NCBI RefSeq assembly: GCF_030272615.1
Contig: NC_081405.1
Span: 152,686,113 to 152,750,112 of the forward strand
Source: Cryptomeria japonica
Taxonomy: Eukaryota; Streptophyta; Pinopsida; Cupressales; Cupressaceae
Direction of reading: 5' to 3'
Length of the DNA stretch: 64,000 nt
The first letter of the stretch is position 1. Each line of letters opens with the position of its first letter. The notes beneath the pieces are model-generated. The model saw only the letters and a list, made by a program, of their open reading frames with translations, was not told the DNA's origin and made no database searches. This document shows, one piece after another, positions 51,903-60,697 of the stretch. The position numbers and the translations under genes were made by a program.

Positions 51903-53655
51903 TAGGAGCAAAATCGCTCCTGTCCCTCAGTGAAGGACGGGAGCTCAATTTCAAATATCTCATCATCCTTGCAGAGTCCAGACAAATTTTACGTTTGAAG
52001 TGATGGAAAACGACAAGATCTTTCCATTGAATATAAATTGAAGATTTTCATGAGCACAGAAAGGCCTCCAGAAGGAAAATCGCTCCTGTCCCTCAGTGAA
52101 GGACCGGAGCTACGAATCAAATTTCACCTCGTCCTTGCAAGATTTTAATGACTTAGCAATTTGAGGACGTCCAAGGGAAGATGCTTTGCCAAATGAATAT
52201 AATTTGAGATGCAAAAACGAAGGAAAATGACCTATATTGACTAAATCGCTCCTGTCCCTCTCCAAGGGACCAGGGCGAGGTACCTTGTAGCTCTCGTCCC
52301 TCTCCCAGGGACTAGAGCGATTTCCTCCATTTTGCAAAATCCAGACAAGGGTCAAGGCAAGTTTACGTTCAAAAACAAGGGAAAACATGAGATGAGCACA
52401 TTGAATATAAATTGAAGATTTTTGGGACGTCCATACCAGTGTTAAATGCCTAGTTCGCTCCTGTCCCTCAGGAAGGGACCAGAGCGATTTTTGATATAAT
52501 TGCTTTTCTTGCAAAGTTACAAATAATGTAAAGGCATGGGTGGATAGAGTGAAGAAGGACGATTCCGTTGAATATAAACTTGGAACTTGGCAAAGTAAGA
52601 TAAAGGCCACAAAGGGAGGATCGCTCCTGTCCCTCTCCAAGGGACCAGGGCGATACAATGGTGATGATACGTCCCTCCAAAGTTCAAGGCTGATCCAAGT
52701 CAAGACGAAGGGTGGCGAGGACATTTCAAGGCATTTCCATCAAGCGCAACGTTGCAAAGGTCATCACATGGAAGGATTTGCACTCTAAAGACCTAGATCG
52801 CTCCTGTCCCTCTCCAAGGGACCAGAGCGATATCTACATAATGGCGTAAATTTCAAAAGGCAAACAAATTTCAAGTTACCAAAAGGATCGAAAGGACATC
52901 ATTCCACGCAATGAAGATAATTGCAAGTTGGTACAAACAAGAACAAGCATGTTATGATGAACTTCGCTCCTGTCCCTCAGGAAGGGACTAGAGCGATATT
53001 GATATATTAGATTAATCCATGCAAGATTTACGTAAAGACAAAGATACACAAGGTTACATATGCTCCAGGACATCGTTTGAAGATAATTTGCAAGAGTTTT
53101 AAACGTCCAAACATTGCTAATCAAGGTAAAAGTCTCCCATCGCTCCTGTCCTTTGGACAAGGACCAAGGCGATACTATTAGAACACTCCCGTTCCTTCAA
53201 AGATCAAGGCGAAGCAAGGTTAGGAAGTGCGAAGGACAACGTTTGAAGGACATTGCAAAGGAGATCGAAGTTTAAAATCGCCAAGACCAAGGAGAAATGT
53301 GGATCGCTCCTGTCCCTCTCCAAGGGACAAGGGCGATGATCCTTATAACATCGAAGGTACCTTGCAAAAGCGAGTGGAAATAAGCGCAAAGGACACGAGC
53401 AATGATATTTCGAAGGTCAAAAATGCAAGGTGAACGCAAAAACATGGAGATCGCTCCTGTCCCTCTCCAAGGGACCAGGGCGATAATGATCATAAGATAC
53501 ATTTGCTCGCACAAGAAAGGCATTCTAATTCGAAGGACCACCAGATGATCGATTTGGGAGGTGAAAATGAAGGAGTTGAACGTCAAAAACGCAAGAATCT
53601 AGACCAAAATCATGGATCGCTCCTGTCCCTCTCCAAGGGACCAGAGCGATGAGGT
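51903..53655 (+). repeat. Hairpin array of copy A, 12 units, period about 165 bp
   Basis: Inverted-repeat cores, arms ATCGCTCCTGTCCCT and AGGGACCAGAGCGAT around a 5-base loop, start at about 51909, 52081, 52246, 52290, 52455, 52620, 52798, 52965, 53140, 53303, 53450 and 53615. Spacing is 147-178 bp apart from one 44-bp step. The intervening sequence is more diverged but keeps phrases such as TTGAATATAAATTGAAGA. Arms change together: the unit at 53140 has GTCCTT opposite AAGGAC instead of GTCCCT opposite AGGGAC, and the first unit has GCTCCTGTCC opposite GGACGGGAGC. Confidence 0.92.
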
Positions 53656-53977
53656 ACGTCCTTTTATTTTCATATCTTTGGCGCCAAATTTAAACAATTC
53701 GAATTTCATTAAATGCTAAATCAATTTAAAAATCGAAAATCCATTTTTTATTGGCATTTAATATGGCGTTAACATGTATTAATTATTTTTGCCTTATTTA
53801 AAATCGAAATTTGCAAATTTAAAAAACGCAAGGCATTAATAGTTAATTAATTAATAAAAAAAATAAAAATCGAATTGGAGCGCTCATTTAAGGAGGTCGG
53901 CCTTGTCATTTCATTGCAAATCATTTAAAAATGGTTTTATTTACCAAGTCGGCCTAAGGGGTGAAGGATGAATGCGC
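53656..53977 (+). other. AT-rich segment between array and promoter of copy A
   Basis: Noncoding, with TTTAAA/AATTTAAAA blocks and two GGTCGGCC/GTCGGCC words (about 53896 and 53949). Nothing else is recognised. Confidence 0.4.
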
Positions 53978-53990
53978 TATATAAGGAGGG
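53971..53990 (+). promoter_or_regulatory. TATA box of the copy A gene
   Basis: GCGCTATATAAGGAGGG contains a consensus TATATAA at 53978-53984, so transcription would start near 54010-54015. This lies between the hairpin array and the coding sequence, which makes the array an upstream (untranscribed or enhancer-like) region if this promoter is used. Alternatively the array is transcribed from a promoter further left. Confidence 0.55.
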
Positions 53991-54039
53991 TAGAATTATC
54001 ATTTTCTACATCATTATTTTACCTTCCTTCATGCGAGTT

Positions 54040-54325
54040 GACAAGAGGCGAATATAGTGCGAGTTTCATTTATCCAAGGTGGCGAAGACACTCCAAAGGT
54101 GGTGCGAATTGCATTGAAGACCAAGGGTGGCGCGCTTAGACATTCCAAAGGTGGTGCGACTTCAAACCAAAGGTGGCGTAGACATTCCCAAGATAGTGTG
54201 AGGCGTGCGAAGTGTGTTTGAAGAGGTGCGAATTGCATTGAAGATCAAAGGTGGTGTGAATTCGAAGACCACACCAAGAGCGAATTTGAAGATCACATTC
54301 TCTCCAGAGGTGGCGAAATCAAATT
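54040..54325 (+). repeat. Short GGTGGCG repeats in the copy A leader
   Basis: Words of the form CCAA(A/G)GGTGG(C/T)G, often with GAAGAC or AGACATTCC nearby, recur about seven times (near 54078, 54097, 54122, 54148, 54167, 54244, 54308). GTGCGAATTGCATTGAAGA occurs twice (about 54102 and 54226). This is a second repeat type, in the predicted 5' UTR. Confidence 0.65.
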
Positions 54326-54414
54326 TGAAGGGATCATATTGAAGATTATCTTTATACCTCAATTTTGCCTAGGCAAATTTTGTTTTTGCATTCTAGAGTT
54401 AGCTCTCTATCGAG

Positions 54415-54611
54415 GTATGGCGATTTAATTATTATTGTTTTATTCATTCATCGTCATATTTCAAATTTTGAATTTTAAATCTCTTAGCTCAATCGTTGTA
54501 TTTTAGGAAATGATAACTCTAGAGACTTATCATAAGGTTTCCTAAAATTTATCTCTCTTATCTACGTTATTTATTGCAAAAATCTATTTCTCATAATGAA
54601 ATGTTGTGTAG
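54415..54611 (+). other. Probable 5' UTR intron of the copy A gene
   Basis: Donor CGAG|GTATGG and acceptor TGTGTAG|GTATGG border a 197-bp T-rich segment, and the coding ATG lies 3 bases after the acceptor. The 10-base word GGTATGGCGA spans both junctions (54414-54423 and 54611-54620). Retained, the segment puts a tiny open frame (ATG GCG ATT TAA at 54417) ahead of the real start. Confidence 0.5.
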
Positions 54612-54613
54612 GT

Positions 54614-57600
54614 ATGGCGACCCCAAAGGCGGGAGCATCCACCAGTCGCTCGGCTCTCATGAAAGAAGATCAGAAGACTGAAGAAGTGGAGACCAAGATC
54701 GTGTCCAAGTGGAGCAACATTGGAGATACAAACTTGGGGAACTTTAGCACGAAGAAGTTCCGAGAGGTCCCTTACATCGGCAAGCCATCACCTGTCGCCC
54801 GGAGAATAATAGAAAGTGGCATCATTAAGGCGGCCGGTTTTCCTCCAGCCATTCAGTGTCACGAGTTGATGATCGAGTGTGCCCGTCATTACAATCCACA
54901 GTCCAGGACAATTGTGTCCAATGAGGGAAACATTTTGGCGTACCTTTCAGAGGAGGCCATAAGTGAAGCCTTCCATCTTCCAGAGCACAGGGACATGATA
55001 TACAAGAGCATTGAAGGAGCCAGATCAGTGTACGATGATGATCCAGATGCTTGCCTAAGCATAATCAACAAGAACTGGCTACTTAAGAGTCGTCCCCGTC
55101 TGAGCAAAGTACCGAACACACCACACCGGATTGATTTCCAAGAGGAGTACAGAGATTTGATTACCATGCTCAACAGAGTTACAGAAGCACCTCATGCCTT
55201 CTATTTTGAGAAATGGATGTTTTACTTCATCCAGGTGATTGTTCAAGGAAAGGGTACAATACATTGGGCTAGGATAATTAGCCATTGCTTAGACGTACAG
55301 TTGAGAAGACTCAGGGCTACTAAGTCCTTCCACATGAGTTCATACGTCATCTATGCCTTAATCAGGAGTGTTGAGTACGCAGGACTACCTCACAGAGGAG
55401 TGATTGGAAGAGGACCCGGCGAGGTCAGAGTTTGTGAATCCTATACCTACTTGCATCATCCACCAGGGAAGAACTACAAGTTAATCAATGATACTTTCAC
55501 GATGAACATCACCAGGACGCTGCAAGGAGGGATTCACAACAGATTATCTCAGGATGCCCAGGAGTTAATCAAGAGGTACGGTGCTTGGTTCATTCAGTTT
55601 CCCAAGTTCACTTACATTACAGTGTATGGATGTCCTTTACCCCCATACATGTTGCCGAGATACCCGACAGACAGAATTGTGTTACTTGAAGTAACAAGGC
55701 AGTTGGCAGCATATGTGAAGGCATTCAGACACAGACATCAGAATGGAGTTCAGGTACCTATTATTTTGGGTAATTCAGTTGAGGTATGTCCCAATGTCTC
55801 AGCCATGGATGATGCAGAGAGGGAGTTAGCCTTGTATCCTTTTTCATCTTTTGCTTGGAGGAATAGTTTTGACCCTCATGGACATTTAGAGGAGACAGTC
55901 GGTAGAAGATTTAGACATGAATACCAAATTGAAGATTTTATGATGAATCTCCTAGATGATCTTGAAGTGAAACGTAAGATACATTCTAGATTGCCTTTGG
56001 ATTTTATCAGGAAATGTAAGATTTACAGAGTAGCCGACCAAGCTCAGGACAACGGCAGGCACATCCAATCTTCATATGATAGAGAGAGCAAAACAATAAG
56101 TTTGAATTGGAATGAGCCCGAGGCCGTGGATTTAGATGATTTGATGGCACCAGTCTTGTCTTGTACTCGCAGATGGGTAGATGTTCAACATCAGAAGTTG
56201 AGAGAACAAGGCATAGCCATGTCTTTTACTTTGGAAGAAAAGCCAGCCGAAGGTGGAGCCAGTGTTAGTGAAGGCAATCCTAATCCTAGGAATTCAGGTG
56301 AAGGTAACCTTCGATGTGCCAGTGAGGGCAATCTCCATTCGAGAGGTTCAAAGAGAAAGGAAAGATCAGAAAAGAAAGAGCCTTCCAAGAAAAAGCAAGG
56401 TGCTAACAAAGATCAAACACCAGGTATTTCTTCCAGACCAGAAGATAGAGCAGTTCGATTGGAAGAATCCATGGAATCGATGGTACAGAATGACAGGCAG
56501 GAGGAAGGACAGGCACAGCATGTTTCATCCGATGGATCTCTCCAAGACTATGATTTAGATAATGATAATGAAGTAACATCTCCTCCCAGACAAAAAGAAA
56601 TAGTACATAAAGAAATTCAAGTTCAAGAGACAAGATCGAATATCCCAGATTGGTTGAAGGAAAGATTGACTAAGGTGATCGTAGTTGAGGACGAGGACAG
56701 TGCAATTGATTTAGAGAGCCTTGTTGGACGTTCACATGTGATAACAGAGAAGAAGAAGGCTACAAAGATGTCCAAGATGATTCGAGATGAGACTGGATCT
56801 AGAAAACTGCAGATAGCTACACCGGCAGCAGACAAATATGAGGATGAGATCCTAGCAGAGGACTATCATATACAGACTATTGAGTTAGGACCATCCACAG
56901 CAGAGCAGACTTTAGATGATGCCACCGACACATTTGAGGCATTGAAGGATAAGTTTAGAGAGGAAGTAGAAAAGAATAGAAAGCTTGAGAAAGAGGTCGG
57001 TGCATGGAGGACATATTTCAGTCACATCAATGAACCTTTGGGACGTCAGGATCCAGTTAGATCACCATTGCAGGCATTGCCCCTTCAATCAATCAATGAA
57101 GCAGAAAGATTCAGGAATATGGTCCAGCGTACATGTAATTGGATGGATAGATCTCACACGGTGGCCATTGAGTTTATTACAAGGATGTCGAAGATCACCC
57201 ACCAGGCTATCCAAGTTCTTGAGATAATCCACAGATTGATGGCAACAGTAGCTGCATTTGCCCATACCAAGGACGTTGTCATCCCTGTCTTGAAAGTTAT
57301 AAGACATACATCTAGAAGAATTTTAGCACAAGAGAGGATCTTAGAAGGTGATTCTCACAGTTTGTTTCAGTGGTCAACCTTACTCCATATAAAGAGTGTT
57401 CTCTTTGAGGACATCAGTGTTAGATGTGGTCAAGTTGAGGAGGTGATCAATCCGATCCAGGACAGAGTATTTGAGGTACTTCGTACCATTCTTGGCAGAG
57501 GGATCGAGGTCGAGACAGATGTGGATTTACAAGAATTTGAGGATAGAATCAAGATCATCTTTCGCAAGGACGCAGATGTTACAGATGAGCAGTATGATCA

Positions 57601-57835
57601 AATGTATGCCACCATGCTCCTGATTGATAGAACAAAGGAACTTGAACCTACTTGGGACACAGCTCTTCTAGATGCATTTGATCAGGTTATCCACTTAGAA
57701 GAGAGTATCAAGAATCTTCCCGAGATTCCAATCACAGAAATCGAAGGAATCGTGACAAAATTCATTGCATATGCTAAGAAGGAAAATTGGAAAGGGAATA
57801 AGATTCTAGATGAAAGGTTGTTACAGATGACATGA
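54614..57835 (+). CDS. Copy A: intact 1,073-residue protein of unknown function
   Basis: Not recognised as any named enzyme. I choose the ATG at 54614 (MATPKAGASTSRS) because it follows a likely splice acceptor; the frame is open from an earlier ATG at 54596. Residues about 20-500 form a globular region with ELMIECARHYNPQ, LSEEAISEAFHLPEH, GTIHWARIISHCLD, KRYGAWFIQFP and YPTDRIVLLEVTRQL. The SEEAISEAFHLP and HWARII parts recall, loosely, the 'putative plant transposon protein' and plant mobile domain proteins. Residues about 555-660 are a charged linker with a basic, nuclear-signal-like KRKERSEKKEPSKKKQ at about 580. Residues about 773-800 are coiled-coil-like (FREEVEKNRKLEKEV), and the last 200 residues are helical-looking. 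No zinc knuckle, RT, integrase, DDE or RNase motif. The frame is fully open and GC-richer than its surroundings. Two broken relatives lie at 14570-21690 and 25540-28700. Confidence 0.85.
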   Translation: MATPKAGASTSRSALMKEDQKTEEVETKIVSKWSNIGDTNLGNFSTKKFREVPYIGKPSPVARRIIESGIIKAAGFPPAIQCHELMIECARHYNPQSRTIVSNEGNILAYLSEEAISEAFHLPEHRDMIYKSIEGARSVYDDDPDACLSIINKNWLLKSRPRLSKVPNTPHRIDFQEEYRDLITMLNRVTEAPHAFYFEKWMFYFIQVIVQGKGTIHWARIISHCLDVQLRRLRATKSFHMSSYVIYALIRSVEYAGLPHRGVIGRGPGEVRVCESYTYLHHPPGKNYKLINDTFTMNITRTLQGGIHNRLSQDAQELIKRYGAWFIQFPKFTYITVYGCPLPPYMLPRYPTDRIVLLEVTRQLAAYVKAFRHRHQNGVQVPIILGNSVEVCPNVSAMDDAERELALYPFSSFAWRNSFDPHGHLEETVGRRFRHEYQIEDFMMNLLDDLEVKRKIHSRLPLDFIRKCKIYRVADQAQDNGRHIQSSYDRESKTISLNWNEPEAVDLDDLMAPVLSCTRRWVDVQHQKLREQGIAMSFTLEEKPAEGGASVSEGNPNPRNSGEGNLRCASEGNLHSRGSKRKERSEKKEPSKKKQGANKDQTPGISSRPEDRAVRLEESMESMVQNDRQEEGQAQHVSSDGSLQDYDLDNDNEVTSPPRQKEIVHKEIQVQETRSNIPDWLKERLTKVIVVEDEDSAIDLESLVGRSHVITEKKKATKMSKMIRDETGSRKLQIATPAADKYEDEILAEDYHIQTIELGPSTAEQTLDDATDTFEALKDKFREEVEKNRKLEKEVGAWRTYFSHINEPLGRQDPVRSPLQALPLQSINEAERFRNMVQRTCNWMDRSHTVAIEFITRMSKITHQAIQVLEIIHRLMATVAAFAHTKDVVIPVLKVIRHTSRRILAQERILEGDSHSLFQWSTLLHIKSVLFEDISVRCGQVEEVINPIQDRVFEVLRTILGRGIEVETDVDLQEFEDRIKIIFRKDADVTDEQYDQMYATMLLIDRTKELEPTWDTALLDAFDQVIHLEESIKNLPEIPITEIEGIVTKFIAYAKKENWKGNKILDERLLQMT

Positions 57836-58881
57836 CATCTTATTTCTCATTGGTTGATACCTCCTAGATTTTTGTGCCAAATTTAATATTTGGCTATGTA
57901 TTTAATATTGTTCAGTAAAAAGGAGGTCATTTGTAACAAACCCTAATTAGGGTTTAGGTGTCATGATCTTGTCCATTGATTTACTTTCAATCTGGACCTT
58001 TCATTGTAATTGGGGATGCTATTTATACCCCCATTTTTCATTTTATTTGGAGTCAGTTAATAGAGAATAGAGTTAAGAGTGAAATAGAGAGATTAGAATT
58101 GTAAGCAATTTTTATTTTGTAGCAAGATTGAGTCTTGAAGAGAGAAATTCAAGCAATTGTTGTATATGATGACTTGGAAATCAATAAAATATTGAAGTTA
58201 TGGTGTTTTGTTGCAAATTTCATAAGTTATCTTCATGGTTGTTGGATGTACTTGAATCATGCTCAATCAAAGTAGTTTGTTAATTTGAAAGGCTAAGTGT
58301 GAGGTTTGATATTTGGTAGGATTCGCAATCCAAACCACTAGCTTCTTGCTGATTGTAGGAACGCCTTGCGTGGTCGACTGGAAAACATTTTGAGTCCTTA
58401 ACCTTCAAGCATTTTCGCACCTAGGATATGTACCTTCGTAGTAGTGTCCTTGGTCTTTGATGCATTGAATACCATTATTACCTTAGAAGATCGCACTAAT
58501 TTCAATTAAGTTGTTATCTTATGGCAAAATTGGAGTTGGTTGAGTCTTGCCAAATCTCATTCATGCTAAGTCGTTCATAGGGTTAGGCTAGATTAGACCT
58601 CTTAAGCCCTATCTTTTTCCTTTTTTTTGAAAGTTCCTTTTAGTTTAGTGAAATCTTCGAGCCTTTGGAATCCGTAAGACGCCTTGGAGGAAACAGCAAA
58701 TCACATCATACCACTAAAAGCTTGTCCACACGTGGAGACCCCACTAAAAGAACCTTGGAGTCTATCTAACTGATCCTTTTTTGCAGATCTTCAGCAGTTA
58801 GAGACTATTTTCTCAAGAGAGGATAAGATGCCTAATGGTATTTTATTCTGTGTATGATCGTGTACAAAATACACGTCAACA
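57836..58881 (+). promoter_or_regulatory. 3' region of copy A: second TATA-like box, AATAAA and unit end
   Basis: After the stop comes a purine block AAAAAGGAGGTCATT (about 57917), then TGTAACAAACCC, a TATA-like CTATTTATA at 58019-58027 and AATAAA at 58183-58188. This order (purine block, TATA, poly(A) signal) is that of an LTR's U3 and R, yet no matching left copy is seen. The final 150 bp contains GTGTACAAAATACAC (58860-58874), a perfect 6-base-arm inverted repeat just inside the terminal CAACA. The AATAAA may simply be the poly(A) signal of the copy A gene. Confidence 0.5.
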
Positions 58882-59847
58882 GGAAGAAACAAGAAAATTA
58901 AGGAGACTTCTATTTCTCCTATCCGTCCAACCTTCAGTCATGATGGTGCAACCTTTAGTGCTCCATATCTGACGTTGTTCATCTAAATCTTTCTTCACAT
59001 CATCCACCATTTGAGACAAAATGGGTCCCCTCAAATCACTCTCACTAGGGGCTTTGAACCCCACTCCGCATATGGTAAGGGCATCAACCATTTCTTGCCA
59101 ATAAGGAGACCTATTGCAAATAAACTCAATAAGATAAGTTAAGTATAAAAATTCAATGAGATAAGTTAAGTATAAAAATTAAAACAATCAAACATAAAAG
59201 TTATAAAACATTCACCTGGCTACAAAGAATGGAATACTGCTGTAGGTCCAAAACCTGCCAACTGCCCTTTTAGCAGCATCATGGACCTCCTTGTTCCAAC
59301 CCATGCCCTCAAGCGACTGTTGGGACCCAGGAGTAGTGTGAGGCACAAAGAAGGAATCCAACCTAGATTTACGAATCCTAGGTCCAATGCTAACACTCCC
59401 ACTACAACTACTAGTGCTAGGAGCATGAGAAGTGGCGGTGGCACTGCCACTTATAGAAGTAGAAGCGGAAGCACCAGCAGTAGCAAACTGAGTGGGATGA
59501 TATAAAGGTAAGGAAGAAGGGCCTCCAACACAACCTAACTGTGTCCCTCTTCCTAAATTTGCCTCTCTCCCAATTGCCGCTCAATCCTCCTTTTGTTTCT
59601 TTTTGCTTTCAATTTCCTCAACCATTACATAACATTCACGTACAGCCTCAAGGAGTGCTTTTAGGCATGGTTCAACATCATGTCCACGCACACCAGCAAT
59701 ATGGTATTTGAGTCTATATATACCTCCATGGAATATTGTTTTGCAAAATGTACATTTTGTTTGCCCCTTTCCTTGCCCTGGAAAATCCTCATGATATTTC
59801 CAAGCAGGGTCCTTTCTAATGGAGGGTCTAGAAGCTGAAGTAGACAT

Positions 59848-60479
59848 TTTAGGATAGTTTTGTGAAACTTGAAGTTGAGGCAAATAATAAAGTGAAGTTT
59901 GCTGCAATAAAACATTACAAATACAAAATTAAATTAAATTCATACATTAAAAAAAACTAAAGTAGGGTTTGTCAAACCCTACTTTTAAAAAAAAGAAATT
60001 TACAAACCCTACATACAACCCTACATAGTACAACACTACAATTACATACTACATGCTACATACAAACATACAAAAGATTTTGGAAGAAAATGTAAAACTT
60101 TCAAAATAAATGAATAGAAAATGGAATTTTTCCATACAAGAAACAAAATAATCTTCAAAAAAACAATCTTACCTCTTACAACAAGCTTGAAATGAGCTGC
60201 AAACTCTTCCTATCCAACTCTTGATGCACCAAATCCAAACACAATGCAGCTCCAATGTGACAAATTGAAGAAAACTTGAGCTTCCTCCTTGCTGGTTTTT
60301 CTTCTACGCACCCTTGTTTTTCTTCCCAATTCACTTTACTCCTATTTTTGCAAGTGAATGAAATGAAGGTCACTTTTAGGGATAGGAGATAATTAACAAA
60401 AAAAAACGGATTTGAAAAAGCATTGAAAACTAATTTTTTTTTGGTCTTTTATGAAGCTACATGCCGGCCAAGTTTGGGG
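59848..60479 (-). other. hAT 5' leader
   Basis: Sequence upstream of the transposase start, between it and the right subterminal repeats. AAACCCTAC-type words recur near 59968-60025. No gene recognised; a minus frame at 60176-60373 lacks motifs. Confidence 0.4.
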
Positions 60480-60665
60480 CTCAGGACTTGCCGAGTTTGG
60501 CGAGTTTGAGCAGGACTTGCCGAGTTTGGCGAGTTTGAGCCAAACTCGCCAACTTGGCGAGTCTGCTCGCCAGACTCAGACGAGTCCGAGTCCGAGTCCG
60601 AGTCCCAAAGACTCGCCAAGCATGGCTTGGACTCGGACTCGCCGAGTTCAGGCGATTCATGGCGA
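60480..60665. repeat. hAT right subterminal repeats (CGAGTC / GCCGAGTTTGGCGAGTTT)
   Basis: Contains a near-exact tandem pair of CAGGACTTGCCGAGTTTGG units (about 60482 and 60520) followed by many ACTCG/CGAGTC words in both orientations. It mirrors the left-end cluster. The open frames seen on both strands here (for example 60451-60726) are a product of this repetition. Confidence 0.75.
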
Positions 60666-60697
60666 TTCCCGTTTCTTTGGTCAAACAAGGCCTTGTA

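Larger units (their letters stand above)
51469..58881 (+). mobile_element. Copy A unit: 7,413-bp insertion with TG...CA ends and 5-bp target duplication
   Basis: The insertion begins TGTTGTGACCATTTC at 51469 and ends ATACACGTCAACA at 58881. GGAAG flanks both sides (51464-51468 and 58882-58886). Removing it rejoins the hAT exon at LLNFLVSSP, followed by a proper donor site, which confirms the ends. Contents in order: a 12-unit hairpin array, a TATA-containing region, a leader with short repeats and a probable intron, one intact gene, then a second TATA-like box and AATAAA. TG...CA and a 5-bp duplication are integrase-type signatures, but I find no LTR pair: the first 60 bases do not recur near the right end, nor the last 60 near the left. 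TGTTG/CAACA is the only clear terminal symmetry. No RT, protease or integrase is present, so it is non-autonomous. Confidence 0.85.
49514..59847 (-). pseudogene. hAT transposase gene, interrupted and with stop codons
   Basis: A minus-strand gene for a BED-type hAT transposase, which would cut and paste the element. Start at 59847 (MSTSASRPS). The BED zinc finger is CTFC...RLKYHIAG (about 59690-59760). A 105-bp intron follows (59215-59111, CCAG|GTGAAT to ATAG|GTCTCC). The next exon holds EGWTDRRNRSLLNFLVSS (to 58882), cut by the copy A insertion and resuming at 51463. Later segments: GTVFIKSIDAS (about 51350), MTDNATNYVAAG, then WTPCAAHCIDLMLEDIGK (about 51055), and the C-terminal dimerisation domain with RILSQPCSASGCERNWS (about 49975-50030), ending at 49514. 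Single stops at 59581-59583 (TGA) and 50852-50854 (TAG), plus one near 50255, look like C-to-T changes. The acceptor before GTVFIK near 51360 lacks a clean AG. Confidence 0.85.
49102..60697 (-). mobile_element. hAT DNA transposon split by the copy A insertion
   Basis: Both ends carry imperfect terminal inverted repeats: GGCCTTG then (after a short gap) GTCAAACACAAAGAAACGGGA at the left end, and on the complement AGGCCTTGTTTGACCAAAGAAACGGGA at the right end. Subterminal clusters of GACTCGG/CGAGTC words lie just inside both ends (49130-49205 and 60480-60660), as is usual for hAT transposase-binding regions. A transposase gene runs between them on the minus strand. Without the 7.4-kb insertion the element would be about 4.2 kb, a normal autonomous hAT size. 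I could not identify a matching 8-bp target duplication, so the outermost bases are approximate. Confidence 0.8.

Noticed and set aside
51903-53655. CRISPR-like array (palindromic repeats at regular spacing)
   Set aside because: The spacers are about 130 bp and related to one another, the repeats vary, there are no cas genes, and the context is a plant nuclear genome.
54889-57307. Minus-strand open frames opposite copy A
   Set aside because: Shadows of the long plus-strand coding sequence with no independent support.
57917-58881. 3' LTR of the copy A unit starting TGTAACAAACCC
   Set aside because: The left end of the unit (51469) does not carry this sequence and the terminal duplication fixes the ends, so it cannot be called an LTR pair. 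Kept only as an LTR-like regulatory region.
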